From Gammaproteobacteria bacterium (GTDB lineage: Bacteria; Pseudomonadota; Gammaproteobacteria; QNFE01): a stretch of DNA of 64,000 nt. The position numbers were made by a program, and so were the translations under genes. The notes beneath the pieces are model-generated. The model did not search any database. It was given only the letters and a program-made list of their open reading frames with translations, and had not been told where the DNA came from. Positions 1 to 11,802 of the stretch are shown here, one piece after another (position 1 is the first letter of the stretch; each line of letters opens with the position of its first letter). The stretch lies in the NCBI GenBank assembly GCA_003645455.1, contig QNFE01000007.1:1-64000 (forward strand), in the 5' to 3' direction.

Positions 1-2120
1 GTGTTACTGGTTTCTCTATAGCCGATGGTTCAGATAATGCTGTAATAACTCTTACCACCACAGATGATAATCTGTATGAAGTTACAGAGGATATAATTGC
101 CACCATCTCTAATATCTCAAATCTATTAGTTACAATTAGTTCATCTAATGACACAGCTGATTTAACCAGTGATGATGGTTTAGCAGATATAAATAGTGAA
201 GCTGTGGCAAAGATTTATGAAAAAGATGTAGCGATTGCAGATTATACATTCATAGCAACTGGTAGTGACCCTACAAGTTGTTTATCTGACCCTGGTTTGC
301 CAACTGGTTTGAATCTTGTTGTTGATGGTGATTCGTGTAGAATATATGGCACACCAACAGTTGTAACAGATGCTGCTACATATGTTATCACAGCCAACAA
401 TGCTGGCGGAGATGATGCAACCCCTGCCACAATCAGCATCCAAATCTTAGCTGGAAAACCAGATCTACAAAACGAGACCATAGCACGTGTATACACAACT
501 GATACCCCTATCAATGCAATTTATTTTACCAATATCTTAGGTGATGTTGATAGTTGTGGAGTAAGCCCATCCCTACCTACTGGATTAGAGGTTGTGGCAG
601 CCAATGACACCTGTTTATTGCAAGGCACACCAACAGTTGCAGATGCTCTTGATACTTACACAGTCACAGGCACCAATGTTTTAGGAGATGATGCAACCCC
701 TGCTACAATTGATATAACTGTTGAGACTTTTGTTGCATCAAATGACTTTACTACATATTGGTATACCACCTCGGCAAGTGAGAGTATTACAATTCCTACC
801 ACAGGTGGTGGCTATACTTATGATGTAGATTGGGGGGATACTAATACTGATACTGGTATAACAGGTGATGCCACCCATACCTATGCTTCTGCTGGTAGTT
901 ATAAGGTAAAAATCTCTGGCACATTCCCTAGAATATATTTTAACAATTCAGGTGACAAAGATAAAATATTAAGTATTGAAAACTGGGGTAACATAACCTG
1001 GAGCTCGATGGAGAACGCTTTTTATGGTTGTTCTAATTTAGTTGGCAATAGCCAAGATGCCCCTGATTTGTCGTCTGTAACTAATATGGCAGCTATGTTT
1101 AAAAATGCCTCATCTTTTAACCAGGATATAAGTGGCTGGAATGTCTCAAACGTTAATGATATGTCAGAGTTGTTCTCTGATGCTTCATCTTTTAACAAAC
1201 CATTGAATGCCTGGACCACCTCAGCTGTTACCGATATGTCAAATATATTTGTAAATGTCTCAGCCTTTGACCAACCATTAGATAATTGGGTTACATCAGC
1301 TGTTACAGATATGTCATATATGTTTCAAAATGCTTCCTCCTTTAATCAGGATATAAGTGGCTGGACTACCTCATCTGTTACAGATATGACAGGCATGTTC
1401 TCAGGTGCTTCATCTTTTAACCAAGCATTAAATGGCTGGACTACGGACTCTGTTACTAATATGACTGCTATGTTCTCAGGTGCCTCATCTTTTAACCAAG
1501 CTTTAAATAGTTGGAATACAAGCTCTGTTACTAATATGAATGCTATGTTCTTAGGTGCTTCATCTTTTAACCAAGCATTAAGTAGTTGGACTACCACCTC
1601 TGTTGCAAATATGGCAAGTATGTTTGAAAATGCCTCATCTTTTAACCAGAATATAAGTCTTTGGACTGTAAATTCGGTTACTAATATGTCAGCATTATTC
1701 TCTGGGGCAGAAAAATTTAACCAACCATTGAATAACTGGGCTACATCAACTGTTACTGATATGTCGGATATGTTTAAAGATGCGGCAAAATTCAACCAAG
1801 CCTTAGATACCAATTGGAACACCTCAGCTGTTACTGATATGTCTTCAATGTTTTCTGGTGCCGAAGAATTTAACCAACCTTTAAGCTGGACCACCTCATC
1901 TGTGACTAATATGGCAGCTCTTTTTTCAGGAGCCATAGTGTTTAACCAAGATATAAGTTCGTGGAATACAGCAGTTGTGACTGATATGTCACATATGTTC
2001 TTTTTTGCTGCTGGATTTAATAGTCAAGATTTAAGTGGCTGGACTGTGACAAGTGTTGCAGATCATACAAACTTTATGATGGGAGCAGGTTCGGGTAATA
2101 CAGAGCCTACCTGGCCATAA
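1..2120 (+). CDS. BspA-like (DUF285 repeat) surface protein, 5'-truncated by window edge; Calx-beta-like, putative-Ig (He_PIG-like) and PKD-like modules followed by ~25-aa DUF285 repeats
   Basis: Frame 3 is open from base 3 ([37 protein letters not shown]...), so the GTG start at 204 in the ORF track is internal. Repeats of type '[25 protein letters not shown]'. Confidence 0.85.
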   Translation, partial: VTGFSIADGSDNAVITLTTTDDNLYEVTEDIIATISNISNLLVTISSSNDTADLTSDDGLADINSEAVAKIYEKDVAIADYTFIATGSDPTSCLSDPGLPTGLNLVVDGDSCRIYGTPTVVTDAATYVITANNAGGDDATPATISIQILAGKPDLQNETIARVYTTDTPINAIYFTNILGDVDSCGVSPSLPTGLEVVAANDTCLLQGTPTVADALDTYTVTGTNVLGDDATPATIDITVETFVASNDFTTYWYTTSASESITIPTTGGGYTYDVDWGDTNTDTGITGDATHTYASAGSYKVKISGTFPRIYFNNSGDKDKILSIENWGNITWSSMENAFYGCSNLVGNSQDAPDLSSVTNMAAMFKNASSFNQDISGWNVSNVNDMSELFSDASSFNKPLNAWTTSAVTDMSNIFVNVSAFDQPLDNWVTSAVTDMSYMFQNASSFNQDISGWTTSSVTDMTGMFSGASSFNQALNGWTTDSVTNMTAMFSGASSFNQALNSWNTSSVTNMNAMFLGASSFNQALSSWTTTSVANMASMFENASSFNQNISLWTVNSVTNMSALFSGAEKFNQPLNNWATSTVTDMSDMFKDAAKFNQALDTNWNTSAVTDMSSMFSGAEEFNQPLSWTTSSVTNMAALFSGAIVFNQDISSWNTAVVTDMSHMFFFAAGFNSQDLSGWTVTSVADHTNFMMGAGSGNTEPTWP

Positions 2121-2137
2121 ATAAATCAATACACATT

Positions 2138-2172
2138 AAAAGCACTTGGCATTGTTGTTGAGTGCTTTTTTT
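2138..2172 (+). terminator. Rho-independent terminator after the BspA-like gene
   Basis: aaaagcact...agtgctttttttt hairpin followed by T-run. Confidence 0.7.
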
Positions 2173-2285
2173 GTATCAAAAATCTGGCAAAAATGTGTGT
2201 ATTGAATTTTGTCAGTCCAGATAGTTATTTGTCTTCAGACTTTTTGAGTGCTTGATTTTAAAAACATAAAAACGGCGGAGCATCG

Positions 2286-2635
2286 CTGGACACAAAAGTC
2301 TCATTTTTTATTTTAAGAAAATTATGCCCCGAAGGAGAAGGAGCAGTAATTGAAAATGCCAAAAGCGGAGAGTCTATTTGTGATATTGCGAATCAAAATG
2401 ATATTTTTATCGAACATGCTTGTGAAAAAAGTTGTGCTTGCACGACCTGCCATGTTCATATTCGTGAAGGAGGTGAGTCTTTGAATGAAGCCTGTGAATT
2501 AGAGGATGATTTGCTTGATAAAGCCTGGGGCTTGATATGGATTCTCGTCTTTCGTGTCAAACCATAATAACAGATAGAGATTTGGTGGTGGAAATTCCCA
2601 AACACACGATAAATATGGTAAGCGAGGCAAAATAA
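2286..2635 (+). pseudogene. fdx: 2Fe-2S ferredoxin (isc type), frameshifted, no ATG start
   Basis: LCPEGEGAVIENAKSGESICDIANQNDIFIEHACEKSCACTTCHVHIREGGESLNEACELEDDLLDKAWGL in one frame, then DMDSRLSCQTIITDRDLVVEIPKHTINMVSEAK* in the next; one base missing near 2532-2534. Confidence 0.85.
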
Positions 2636-2642
2636 AATAAAA

Positions 2643-2837
2643 ATGAAATGGCTTGACATTCAAGATATAACAATAGAATTATGCGAAAAATATCCAGATG
2701 ATGACCCTTTGTCAATCTCATTCCCAGATTTGCATCGCAGAATTTGCAATTTAGATAATTTTGATGATGATAAAAATAAATCAAGCGAGCGAATCTTAGA
2801 GGCAATAGTCACCTCTTGGATAGACGAGAGAGATTAA
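2643..2837 (+). CDS. iscX: Fe-S assembly protein IscX
   Basis: MKWLDIQDITIELCEKYPDDDPLSISFPDLHRRICNLDNFDDDKNKSSERILEAIVTSWIDERD matches the IscX pattern; directly downstream of the fdx remnant. Confidence 0.9.
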   Translation: MKWLDIQDITIELCEKYPDDDPLSISFPDLHRRICNLDNFDDDKNKSSERILEAIVTSWIDERD

Positions 2838-2925
2838 ATTAAAATCAAGATGAGACCGACAACATTAGGACTGTCTGTGAGAGTCCGTCATAACGAGGCA
2901 TAGATGACATGGTATTCGTTCTTAA

Positions 2926-3185
2926 AAAAGTCCGTCACTGCGAATGCAACGAAAATATATTGTCACTGCGAATGCAACGAAAATATCTCGTCACTGCGAA
3001 CGAGCTTGCGAGTGTGGCAGTCTCCCAGGGTGTCCGTTATCCCCCAAGAGATTGCTTCGTTCCTCGCAATGACGGTAACTGATGAGATTGCTTCGTTCCT
3101 CGCAATGACGGTAACTGATGAGATTGCTTCGTTCCTCGCAATGACGGTAACTGATGAGATTGCTTCGTTCCTCGCAATGACGGAT
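2926..3185. repeat. Palindromic-repeat cluster: two 25-bp units (gtcactgcgaatgcaacgaaaatat) then four contiguous 36-bp units (gagattgcttcgttcctcgcaatgacggtaactgat) at 3048, 3084, 3120, 3156
   Basis: Direct reading; antisense frame gives repeated 'HCEERSNLISYR'. Confidence 0.9.
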
Positions 3186-3388
3186 TTTTTTGTGTTTTTG
3201 CAAACTAAAAAATGTTATTAACTCGCAGTTAAGAACTTTGCTTTTGAAAGTTTTAAATAAACTCTGATCCTTGGAAGTGGGACGCAAGACTCGCCTTGTC
3301 CGTCTTTGTTTTTATTGGATAAAATGGCGGTAGCTTACGCACCACTTCCAATTTTATGAATCATTAATGTGCTTCAATAAAGAGGTGT

Positions 3389-3860
3389 TTATTGTTGCCA
3401 GTTTAATATCAAACTATCAATTTTTTCAAGCGGATATTTACTTTCTATTTCAACTTTTTGGCTTGGCATGAAGTTAAAAGACAAATCAAAATTTGTGGTT
3501 TTAAAATCTATCATATCAATAAGGTTGGTAGTTGATACATATTTTTTTAAATCCTTTGGAATAGGGGGAGGGGGGGTTAGAATTTGAACCATAATCAAAA
3601 TTATTTTTTATAATGGTGTTTATTTTGCTCTCATCCTCTGGATTTTGGGAGTTATAAAGTGGGGTGTTGATATTTTTTAAGCCTGTTAGGTTTTGGATAA
3701 TTCTTTTGTCGTTATTTTCGATTTCATCTGTTTTGGCTGCCTGATAGATATTGAATGCCTTCGTTGTCTTTGGCGGCACTCCAATCATATCCTAAAAATT
3801 TTTTAATGGCAGTTTTGGCAAGGGATTTGATAATTATAACTTTTGTTTTATTTATTTATT
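3389..3860 (-). pseudogene. Decayed C-terminus of an N6-adenine DNA methyltransferase (type I HsdM-like)
   Basis: Fragments in shifting frames: 'LAKTAIKKFLGYDWSAAKDNEGIQYL', 'NINTPLYNSQNPEDESKINTIIKNNFD', 'STTNLIDMIDFKTTNFDLSFNFMPSQKVEIESKYPLEKI'. Confidence 0.5.
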
Positions 3861-4362
3861 TGTTTGCTGGGTTAATTTTATGAAAAAATATCTAATCTTT
3901 TTGTAGGAGATGGAGCGGATTCGTAAAAGGGTTAATTTTATCCAAAAAAACAGGTGTTAATTGGGGGTGATTTTACGGAGGCTGATTCAGATGATGAATC
4001 TTTTGGGGTAATTATGGATACACTTAGAAACACTGTAAAGATTGTTATGAATAAATACGAACTTGCCTTGGCGAACGATAGTTGTGGCACATAAAACATA
4101 TCATCAATTTGTTGTAATAGTTTTGGTAGAGTAGGTTGATTTAAAGTGTCATATTTTAATAAGGCTTTGGTTTTTGCTTGGAATAATTTATTTTTTATTT
4201 CAAGTGAGATTTTATCATTCTCATCGTGCTTTGCAAAAACTTCGGTTGTTTTGGTAAAAAGCCAGTTATAACTTTGGTTAATTTGGTCGTTGTTTTTCAT
4301 TTTTAATTAAATCCTAAAAAAATATATTTATCTCAAGTTCTATACTCAAAGAACGGATAAAG

Positions 4363-4932
4363 TCATTTTTTATTGACAAAATAATTTTCAACTAGTTCAC
4401 AAATTATATGCCCTATCATTATATGGGATTCTTGGATGCGAGCTGTGATATTTGATGGCACTTTGATGCAATCTGTGATATGGCTTATCTTGCCACCTTT
4501 ATCCCCTGTCATACAGATAGTTTTGATTGATTTTGTGTTGGCATATTCCACTGCTTTGATGATATTTTTAGAATCACCACTGGTGGAGATAGGGATAAAA
4601 ATATCGTTTACATTGGCGACTGCTTCTAATTCACGAGCAAAAGCATCATCAAAGTTAAAATCATTAGCAGCAGCTGTTAAGATAGAGCTGTTGCAACCGA
4701 GCGAGATAGCGGATAAGGATTTACGGTTTTTGGCGAAACGCACGACAAATTCGGCACAAATATGAATGCTGTCAGCAAAACTGCCCCCATTACCTGCAAG
4801 AATAACCTTGCCATTGTTTTTCAAAACCTTGATTATGTCATGGGACAAAACTTTAATTTGTTTGATGACATTATCGTTTTGCATAATGAGTTGTTTGGTG
4901 TCAATGCTTTGTTGAATTATTTTTTTAATCAT
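4363..4932 (-). CDS. gmhA: SIS-domain phosphoheptose isomerase-like protein
   Basis: VILAGNGGSFADSIHICAEFVVRF...ARIQESHIMIGHIICELVE. Confidence 0.8.
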   Translation of the reverse strand: MIKKIIQQSIDTKQLIMQNDNVIKQIKVLSHDIIKVLKNNGKVILAGNGGSFADSIHICAEFVVRFAKNRKSLSAISLGCNSSILTAAANDFNFDDAFARELEAVANVNDIFIPISTSGDSKNIIKAVEYANTKSIKTICMTGDKGGKISHITDCIKVPSNITARIQESHIMIGHIICELVENYFVNKK

Positions 4933-5512
4933 TTTTTTTTAAGTGTTTTGCCAGCCATAACAGGCTAATCATCGCCATTGCATTATTTATTTTATTATTT
5001 GTTATGTCATTTATGGCATCACCAATATCCATAATTTTTATTTTTATATCTTCGTTTTCGTGCTTTAAGCCAAAAATTGCAGGTTTGATGTTTGATAAAT
5101 CCATCTCGATGGCATACAGCATCATCGATTCTGTGGAGCCTCCCGGACTTACCAAATACTTAGTTATAAAAATTAAATCATCTTTCCTTATTTTTAAACC
5201 TGCCTCTTCATAGGCCTCTCTTTGCACGACTTCTTGGGAGGTTTCATTTTTTTCAATGATACCTGCTATTGGTTCGATTAACCAGGGGTTATCCATATGA
5301 CCGATTGCACCTATTCTAAATTGTTCCACCATTAAAATTAAATTATTTTTAATGTCAAATGGTAATAGGGCGACTGCATGACCTCTTTTGAATACCTCAC
5401 GAGTAAATATATCGCTCTGCTCGCCATTATAGAGATCAATTTTTAAGTGTAATTTATTGACGGCAAAATAACCATTAAAAACTACTTCGTCTTGGATGAT
5501 ATTATAGTCCAT
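4925..5512 (-). CDS. nudF: NUDIX hydrolase, ADP-ribose pyrophosphatase-like
   Basis: Nudix box-like GIIEKNETSQEVVQREAYEEAGL plus LVSPGGSTE. Confidence 0.8.
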   Translation of the reverse strand: MDYNIIQDEVVFNGYFAVNKLHLKIDLYNGEQSDIFTREVFKRGHAVALLPFDIKNNLILMVEQFRIGAIGHMDNPWLIEPIAGIIEKNETSQEVVQREAYEEAGLKIRKDDLIFITKYLVSPGGSTESMMLYAIEMDLSNIKPAIFGLKHENEDIKIKIMDIGDAINDITNNKINNAMAMISLLWLAKHLKKND

Positions 5513-6512
5513 TTATTTTTTTAAAGTTAGGGTTTTCAATCGCTTTTTTTTCTGTGATTATAACACTTATTAAATTCGCAGGAGTAGTATCAAAAACCTG
5601 ATTGATGGCATCTGCTTTGTCAGGGGCAAGATTTTGCTCGTTAAGGAATAAAACCTCATTTTTATGTCTATGTTCAATTATGATATCTTCGCCTTTTTTT
5701 ATATTTTTGTCAATAGTGGAAGTGGGAGCCACTACCATAAATCCGATCTTATGAAAATTTGCCAAAATTGCCAAGCTATAGGTGCCAATTTTATTTATTA
5801 CATCACCATTTGCAGTGATTCTATCAGCACCTACAACAACCCATTGGATTTTATTTTGTGCCATCAAAACTGCGGCACTGCTATCGGTTATAATTGTCGT
5901 GCTTATGTTATCTTTTAATAACTCCCAGGCGGTTAATCTTGTGCCTTGCAACCAAGGACGAGTTTCATCGGCATAGACTTTTTTGATTTTTTTGTCTCTG
6001 TGTGCTGCTCTTATAACCCCGAGTGCTGTGCCATAACCACCAGTTGCTAATGCTCCTGCATTACAGTGAGTTAAAATACCATCGTTATCTTTAATATATT
6101 CGTTGCCAAAATCTCCCATTTTAATATTATTTTCTATGTCTTGCTTGTGAATTTTTTTAGCCAAGTATAAATAATCAGCAAAATTAAAATTATTCTCATC
6201 AATTAGTTTTTGATATTGCGATAATGCCCAAAATAAATTATAAGCTGTGGGGCGAGATTTTTTGATAATTTGTAAATTTGCAAAAATCAGGTTTTTAATG
6301 TTTGTTTTGTTTTTGTGTTGTAAGGCGGATAAAGCCATGACATAGGATGCAGTGATGCCAATAGCAGGTGCACCTCTGACAACCATATTGGTAATTGCCT
6401 CTGCTGCTTTAATGGGATTAGAGTATTTTATCCACTTTTCTTTGTGAGGTAAAATTCGCTGATCCAAAAGCTCTAAACTATTGTTTTGCCACCTAATAGG
6501 GGAGAATGTCAT
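5502..6512 (-). CDS. mtnA: S-methyl-5-thioribose-1-phosphate isomerase
   Basis: VVRGAPAIGITASYVMALSA, LTHCNAGALATGGYGTALGVIRAA, VVGADRITANGDVINKIGTY; start moved to MTFSPIRW because the longer ORF runs into the 4.5S RNA. Confidence 0.9.
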   Translation of the reverse strand: MTFSPIRWQNNSLELLDQRILPHKEKWIKYSNPIKAAEAITNMVVRGAPAIGITASYVMALSALQHKNKTNIKNLIFANLQIIKKSRPTAYNLFWALSQYQKLIDENNFNFADYLYLAKKIHKQDIENNIKMGDFGNEYIKDNDGILTHCNAGALATGGYGTALGVIRAAHRDKKIKKVYADETRPWLQGTRLTAWELLKDNISTTIITDSSAAVLMAQNKIQWVVVGADRITANGDVINKIGTYSLAILANFHKIGFMVVAPTSTIDKNIKKGEDIIIEHRHKNEVLFLNEQNLAPDKADAINQVFDTTPANLISVIITEKKAIENPNFKKINGL

Positions 6513-6532
6513 AAAATTTTTAAAATAATAAG

Positions 6533-6643
6533 GGTGATTTGTACTGCGATTATCTACACATAAATTTGTTGCTGTGGCTGCTTGCTTCCGCATCTGACCA
6601 GGTTCACCTCAACTCTATCGTAAAGTCGTAAATACAAATCACC
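6533..6643 (-). ncRNA. ffs: 4.5S / SRP RNA
   Basis: Reverse complement contains gaggtgaacctggtcagatgcggaagcaagcagccac (SRP domain IV signature), closed by ggtgatttgta/tacaaatcacc terminal stem. Confidence 0.88.
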
Positions 6644-6754
6644 GAGACGATATTATACAACAAGTTATTTTAATAAATCCAATAAAATATATTTTTGTTG
6701 TGTGTTATTGTTTTTTTAATGTTATATTAGACACTCTTTTTATTGTAAGAAAAA

Positions 6755-7879
6755 ATGACACAAAATAATAAAAAACCCACAGGATTACGAGGAATGAGTG
6801 CAGGAACAAGCTCAATTTGCACTGTTGGAGCTGGCAGTTCATCGCTTAAATACCGTGGTTTTGATGTTGAATTATTGGCAGAAAAAGCGACTTTTGAAGA
6901 GGTGGCTTTTTTAGTTTTATATGGCAAATTACCAAATTTATCGCAGTTAAAAGAGTATAAAAACACCTTGCAACAATTGCGATCTTTGCCAACAAAATTA
7001 AAAACCGTGTTAGAGAGTATTGATAAAGATACTCACCCTATGGATGTGTTGCGAACAGGAGTTTCATACCTTGGCAACTTAGAGCCTGAGTCCTCAATTG
7101 CCGAACAACAAGACAAAACCAATAGATTGCTCGCTATTATGCCATCGATTTTAAATTATTGGTATAATTTTGCAACTTTTGGCAAAAAAATTAACACCGA
7201 TAATAATGAGGACTCAATTGCCGGACACTTTTTATCGAGCCTTTTTGATAAACCTGTGGATGATTTACATAAAAAAGTTATGGATGCCTCGCTGATCTTA
7301 TATGCCGAACACGAATTTAATGCCTCCACTTTTGCTGCCCGTGTTTGTGCCTCTACTCTATCTGATATTTACTCTTGTATCACAACTGCGATAGGCACTC
7401 TGCGAGGCCCGCTTCACGGTGGGGCAAACGAGGCAGCCTATAAATTATTAAAGCAGTTTAAATCTGTTGATGAGGCAAAAACAGAATTATTAAAAATGTT
7501 AAGTAATAAACAAATAATAATGGGATTCGGGCATGCGGTTTATAAAGAATTAGATCCCAGAACCGCAGTTATAAAACAATTTTCAAAACAATTAAGCGAC
7601 ACGGTTGCTGACCCTACTTTGTATGATGTTTCATGTGAGGTGGAGCGAATAATGAAAGAAGAAAAAGGAATGTTTGCTAATGCAGATTTTTATCATGCTT
7701 CGGCATATAATTTTATGGAAATCCCCACTGAATTATTTACTCCAATTTTTGTATGTAGCCGTCTGGTAGGTTGGTGTGCTCATATTATGGAACAAAGAGA
7801 AAACAATCGTTTGATTCGCCCCACCGCAGAATATAATGGAGTAGAAAAAGCCGTATGGGTGGATCTTCAAAATCGTTAA
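6755..7879 (+). CDS. prpC: 2-methylcitrate synthase / citrate synthase family
   Basis: GMSAGTSSICTVGAGSSSLKYRGFDVELLAEKATFEEVAFLVLYGKLP; GPLHGGANEAAYKLL; FGHAVYKELDPR; followed by prpD. Confidence 0.88.
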   Translation: MTQNNKKPTGLRGMSAGTSSICTVGAGSSSLKYRGFDVELLAEKATFEEVAFLVLYGKLPNLSQLKEYKNTLQQLRSLPTKLKTVLESIDKDTHPMDVLRTGVSYLGNLEPESSIAEQQDKTNRLLAIMPSILNYWYNFATFGKKINTDNNEDSIAGHFLSSLFDKPVDDLHKKVMDASLILYAEHEFNASTFAARVCASTLSDIYSCITTAIGTLRGPLHGGANEAAYKLLKQFKSVDEAKTELLKMLSNKQIIMGFGHAVYKELDPRTAVIKQFSKQLSDTVADPTLYDVSCEVERIMKEEKGMFANADFYHASAYNFMEIPTELFTPIFVCSRLVGWCAHIMEQRENNRLIRPTAEYNGVEKAVWVDLQNR

Positions 7880-7986
7880 TAATAATTTTTGTCACACTTT
7901 AGTTAAATATATCGTCTAATTTATTTTTTAATTTTTACAGGTAATTTTTATGGTATAGTTTGTATGTTTTTAAAAGGAAAAATTTT

Positions 7987-9435
7987 ATGAATCAAAATAC
8001 CGATACAAATACTAAACAACAGCCAGACGAGGTTTTGTCCGATATAGCAGATTATATTTTAAACTATGAAATTCAATCTGATGAGGCTTATAACACGGCA
8101 CGAAATTGCTTGATAGATAGCATAGGTTGTGCGATGTTGGCTTACTCTTATCCTGAATGCACCAAACATCTCGGGGCTGAAATCATCGGCACAATTACCC
8201 CCAATGGCTCGCGTGTTTTTGGTAGTTCTAATATTTTATCCCCTACCAAAGCCACCTGGGACATGGGTTGTCTTATTCGCTGGTTAGATTTTAATGATAC
8301 ATGGCTGGCTGCTGAATGGGGTCATCCATCTGATAATATCGGTGCTATTTTGGCGGTATGTGATTATTTAAGTCAGATAAATAGAGCAAAAAATCTGCCA
8401 CCTATAAAGATGAAAAAAGTTTTGGAGGCGATGATTAAGGCTCATGAAATTCAAGGTGTGATAGCTTTGGAGAATAGTTTTAATAAGGTAGGGTTGGACC
8501 ATGTTTTGTTGGTTCGGGTGGCAAGTTGTGCACTTTCCACTTATCTGTATGGAGGCAATAGAGAGCAAATTATAAATGCACTCTCGCATGCCTTTGTTGA
8601 TGGCTGTGCTCTTCGAACCTATCGCCATGCACCAAACACGATGAGCCGTAAATCATATGCCGCAGGAGATGCCGCATCACGTGGCTTGAAATTAGCCCAG
8701 ATGGCGATTAAGGGCGAGATGGGAATAAATTCTGTGTTAACTGCCAAGCAATGGGGTTTTTATGATGTTTTGTTTAAGGGCAAATCTTTTTCATTTTCCC
8801 AAAAATATGGCTCATATGTTATGGAGCAAATTTTATTTAAAATATCCTATCCTGCCGAATTTCATAGCCAAACTGCGATAGAGTGTGCGGTAAAATTGCA
8901 CCTATCAACAAAAGATAAAATAAATGAAATTGAAAAAATTATTATCACGACCCACGAATCTGCCATAAGAATTATTAGCAAAACAGGGGAGTTATCAAAC
9001 CCTGCGGATCGGGATCACTGCCTGCAATATATGGTGGCAGTCGCTTTAATTGAAGGCAATATTACTGCTGATAATTATGAAGACGAATATCACCTTAATA
9101 ATCCTCTAATTGATAGATTAAGAGATAAAATACAAGTCGAAGAAGATTTACAATACACCAAAGATTATTTAGACAAAAATAAAAGATCAATTGCAAATGC
9201 CATTCAAATCTTTTTTAAAGATGGCAGTAAAAGTGATAGGGTAACAGTCCAATATCCTATCGGTCACAAAAGACGCCGAGATGAGGGGATTCCAGTATTA
9301 GAGCAAAAATACATCAAAGCCATCAAAACAAGATTTAGCAAAAATCAATGTGATAAGATAATAAACATAACATTGAATCAGCAAAAATTAGAAAATATGG
9401 CAGTAGATGATTTTATGGATATGTTTGTAGTTTAG
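7987..9435 (+). CDS. prpD: 2-methylcitrate dehydratase PrpD
   Basis: MmgE/PrpD family: DIADYILNYEIQSDEAYNTARNCLIDSIGCAMLA, LDFNDTWLAAEWGHPSDNIGAILAV. Confidence 0.9.
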   Translation: MNQNTDTNTKQQPDEVLSDIADYILNYEIQSDEAYNTARNCLIDSIGCAMLAYSYPECTKHLGAEIIGTITPNGSRVFGSSNILSPTKATWDMGCLIRWLDFNDTWLAAEWGHPSDNIGAILAVCDYLSQINRAKNLPPIKMKKVLEAMIKAHEIQGVIALENSFNKVGLDHVLLVRVASCALSTYLYGGNREQIINALSHAFVDGCALRTYRHAPNTMSRKSYAAGDAASRGLKLAQMAIKGEMGINSVLTAKQWGFYDVLFKGKSFSFSQKYGSYVMEQILFKISYPAEFHSQTAIECAVKLHLSTKDKINEIEKIIITTHESAIRIISKTGELSNPADRDHCLQYMVAVALIEGNITADNYEDEYHLNNPLIDRLRDKIQVEEDLQYTKDYLDKNKRSIANAIQIFFKDGSKSDRVTVQYPIGHKRRRDEGIPVLEQKYIKAIKTRFSKNQCDKIINITLNQQKLENMAVDDFMDMFVV

Positions 9436-9438
9436 CTT

Positions 9439-10304
9439 TTATTCATCTGTTGTTAGTAGAATAAATAAATCATCTAATGTTGGTTGATGGATTTGCAATT
9501 TATCCAAACAAATTTTTTGTTGCAGTAGTTCTTGTAAAGTATCGTTTATATTGGTGCTTTGAATGTGCACCGTGTTATCTTTTATAATGTAGTCAATTTT
9601 ACTGCTTTTATTAATTGCATCTGTTGGTAGCTCTAAAATTACACTTTTAAAGTGTTGTTTTAAAAGCCCCTGAGGGCTTCCTGATGCGATAATTTTACCC
9701 TGTTGCATTATGGCTATCTCATCACACAACTGATATGCCTCCTCCATATAATGAGTGGTAAGCAGGATTGTCTTATTTTGTTTTTTTTGCTCGTTGATTA
9801 GTTGCCAAAATGCTCGTCTTGATTTGGGGTCTAATCCTGTCGTAGGCTCGTCGAGAAATAAAATTTTAGGATCGTTGATAAGGGCGATCGCAAAGAGCAA
9901 TCTTTGTCTTTGGCCACCTGATAATTTATTAGCATCTTGATTTAAAAAATCTTGTAATTGACAATCATGGATTAGTTTTTTTAAATCTACTGGGTTTTGA
10001 TATAATCCTGCAAACAACTGTAATTGATTTTTAACGGTTAAAAATTCCTGCAAAGCCGTATGTTGAAAACCTATGCCAATTTGTTGCTTGTAGTTTTTTG
10101 TCCTCTCTTGTTCTTGATACAAGATTTCACCACTATTTTCTTTTATTATACCCTCTAATATTTCGATTGTCGTGCTTTTTCCGGCACCATTTGGACCCAA
10201 TAGTCCAAAACAAGTTCCAGTTTTTATAGCAAAACTTATATCATTAACTGCTGTTATTTTACCGTATGACTTGTGTAGATTTTTGACTTTTAAGATATTA
10301 TTCA

Positions 10305-10305
<1 letters not shown>
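9439..10305 (-). CDS. ABC transporter ATP-binding protein (ABC-2 type exporter family)
   Basis: Walker A GPNGAGKST, signature LSGGQRQR, Walker B ILFLDEPTTGLDP. Confidence 0.9.
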
Positions 10306-11405
<1,100 letters not shown>

Positions 11406-11502
11406 TTAAATTTTAAGATAGGTTTTGATAAGACTCAATCCCATGAAAAGCAATTATTTTTATCACAACTATACCATAAATAGAAGTTTTATACAACAAA
11501 AC

Positions 11503-11802
11503 TTATCTTATTTGCATAGCCACTTTTTGCCCTGTTTTATCAAGCATATCAAGCAAAGCATCAATCGTAAATTTATCAGTTTTACCCTGTGCTATATCAG
11601 ATATTCTGGGACGATGCACTTTTAAAATAGTTGCAGCTCGTGCTTGGGTAAGTTGTTTATTTTTTAACCACTTTTCAATCTGGCACATAAGCTGTGATTT
11701 GATTTTAAGTTTAGTAGCAACAGCCGAACTAAAACCCAAATCAACAAAAATATTACCATCAGTTGGAGTTATATGCTCTATTTTGTCCTCAATATTATTC
11801 AT
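11503..11802 (-). CDS. XRE-type antitoxin (HigA-like)
   Basis: HTH 'WLKNKQLTQARAATILKVHRPRISDIAQGKTDKFTIDALLDML'; overlaps upstream RelE-like toxin gene. Confidence 0.8.
   Translation of the reverse strand: MNNIEDKIEHITPTDGNIFVDLGFSSAVATKLKIKSQLMCQIEKWLKNKQLTQARAATILKVHRPRISDIAQGKTDKFTIDALLDMLDKTGQKVAMQIR

Noticed and set aside
1346-1936. 196-aa minus-strand ORF
   Set aside because: Antisense of the DUF285 repeats; repetitive composition keeps the opposite frame open.
3048-3183. CRISPR-like array (36-bp repeats)
   Set aside because: Units are directly adjacent with no spacers, and there are no cas genes; it is a plain tandem repeat.
2991-3287. 98-aa minus ORF 'HCEERSNLISYR...' and 105-aa plus ORF 2904-3221
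   Set aside because: Translation of palindromic repeats; no start context or family.
6513-6593. N-terminal extension of MtnA
   Set aside because: Overlaps the 4.5S RNA and lacks similarity to MtnA; a better start exists at 6512.
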